From Blautia sp. BIOML-A1 (GTDB taxonomy: Bacteria; Bacillota; Clostridia; Lachnospirales; Lachnospiraceae): a stretch of 22,435 nt of DNA. Where the stretch lies: the NCBI RefSeq assembly GCF_009883055.1, contig NZ_WWVR01000040.1, positions 1,315-23,749 of the forward strand, written 5' to 3'. Below, in pieces: positions 22,388 through 22,435 of this stretch. Positions within the stretch are counted from its first letter, which is position 1. Each line of letters opens with the position of its first letter. The notes beneath the pieces were generated by a model. That model saw nothing but the letters and a program-made list of their open reading frames with translations. It was not told where the DNA came from and did not search any database. The translations under genes were made by a program, and so were the position numbers.

Positions 22388-22435
22388 AAAAATCCTTGAT
22401 TTTACTGACTTTGCTGAACAGTTAATAAGTTACAT

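Overview
The window looks like a chromosomal segment from an anaerobic gut-type Firmicute, most likely a Lachnospiraceae member (Blautia/Dorea/Ruminococcus-like). The basis is the moderately AT-rich sequence, strong AGGAGG-type ribosome binding sites, consensus sigma-A promoters with 17-bp spacers, Clostridia-type protein families and a tandem glycine riboswitch. The genus is inference.

Left edge (1-608): the 5' part of an IS200/IS605-family insertion sequence (tnpA on the minus strand, cut by the window edge). It abuts an in-frame C-terminal remnant of an AraC-type regulator on the plus strand, so the IS probably interrupted that gene. An intrinsic terminator for the following minus-strand operon lies at 517-563.

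Main block (609-13176): a divergently transcribed catabolic locus. Leftward from 5818 run an acyl-CoA synthetase, a family I CoA-transferase, an SDR 3-hydroxyacyl-CoA/3-oxoacyl reductase and an acetyl-CoA acetyltransferase (thiolase). Rightward from 6091 run a metallo-beta-lactamase-fold lactonase-like hydrolase, a complete sugar-type (RbsABC-like) ABC importer with two permeases, a LacI-family regulator and a hotdog acyl-CoA thioesterase. The 272-bp divergent region holds two near-consensus promoters, each followed immediately by an identical 12-bp LacI-type operator in mirror orientation. The parts read as one regulon: import, hydrolysis of an ester or lactone, CoA activation, oxidation at C3, thiolysis. 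There is no acyl-CoA dehydrogenase or enoyl-CoA hydratase, which suggests a substrate that already carries a 3-hydroxy or 3-oxo group. I do not recognise this gene combination as a named pathway, and it is the best candidate here for an undescribed system.

Middle block (13177-15960): two hairpin terminators, then a gamma-carbonic-anhydrase-like hexapeptide protein with its own consensus promoter, a GNAT acetyltransferase and a MATE-family efflux transporter.

Right block (15961-19747): two tandem isopropylmalate dehydratase/homoaconitase-type pairs, each with the small subunit first (LeuD-like then LeuC-like). A block of three hairpins separates the pairs. No leuA or leuB is present. The first large subunit has an unusual active-site motif (GSCNNGR instead of GSCTNGR), suggesting different substrates for the two enzymes.

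Right end (19748-22435): a consensus promoter and tandem glycine riboswitch with an overlapping terminator upstream of an AGCS sodium:alanine/glycine symporter, a bidirectional terminator, and a convergent gene for a small secreted protein of unknown function.
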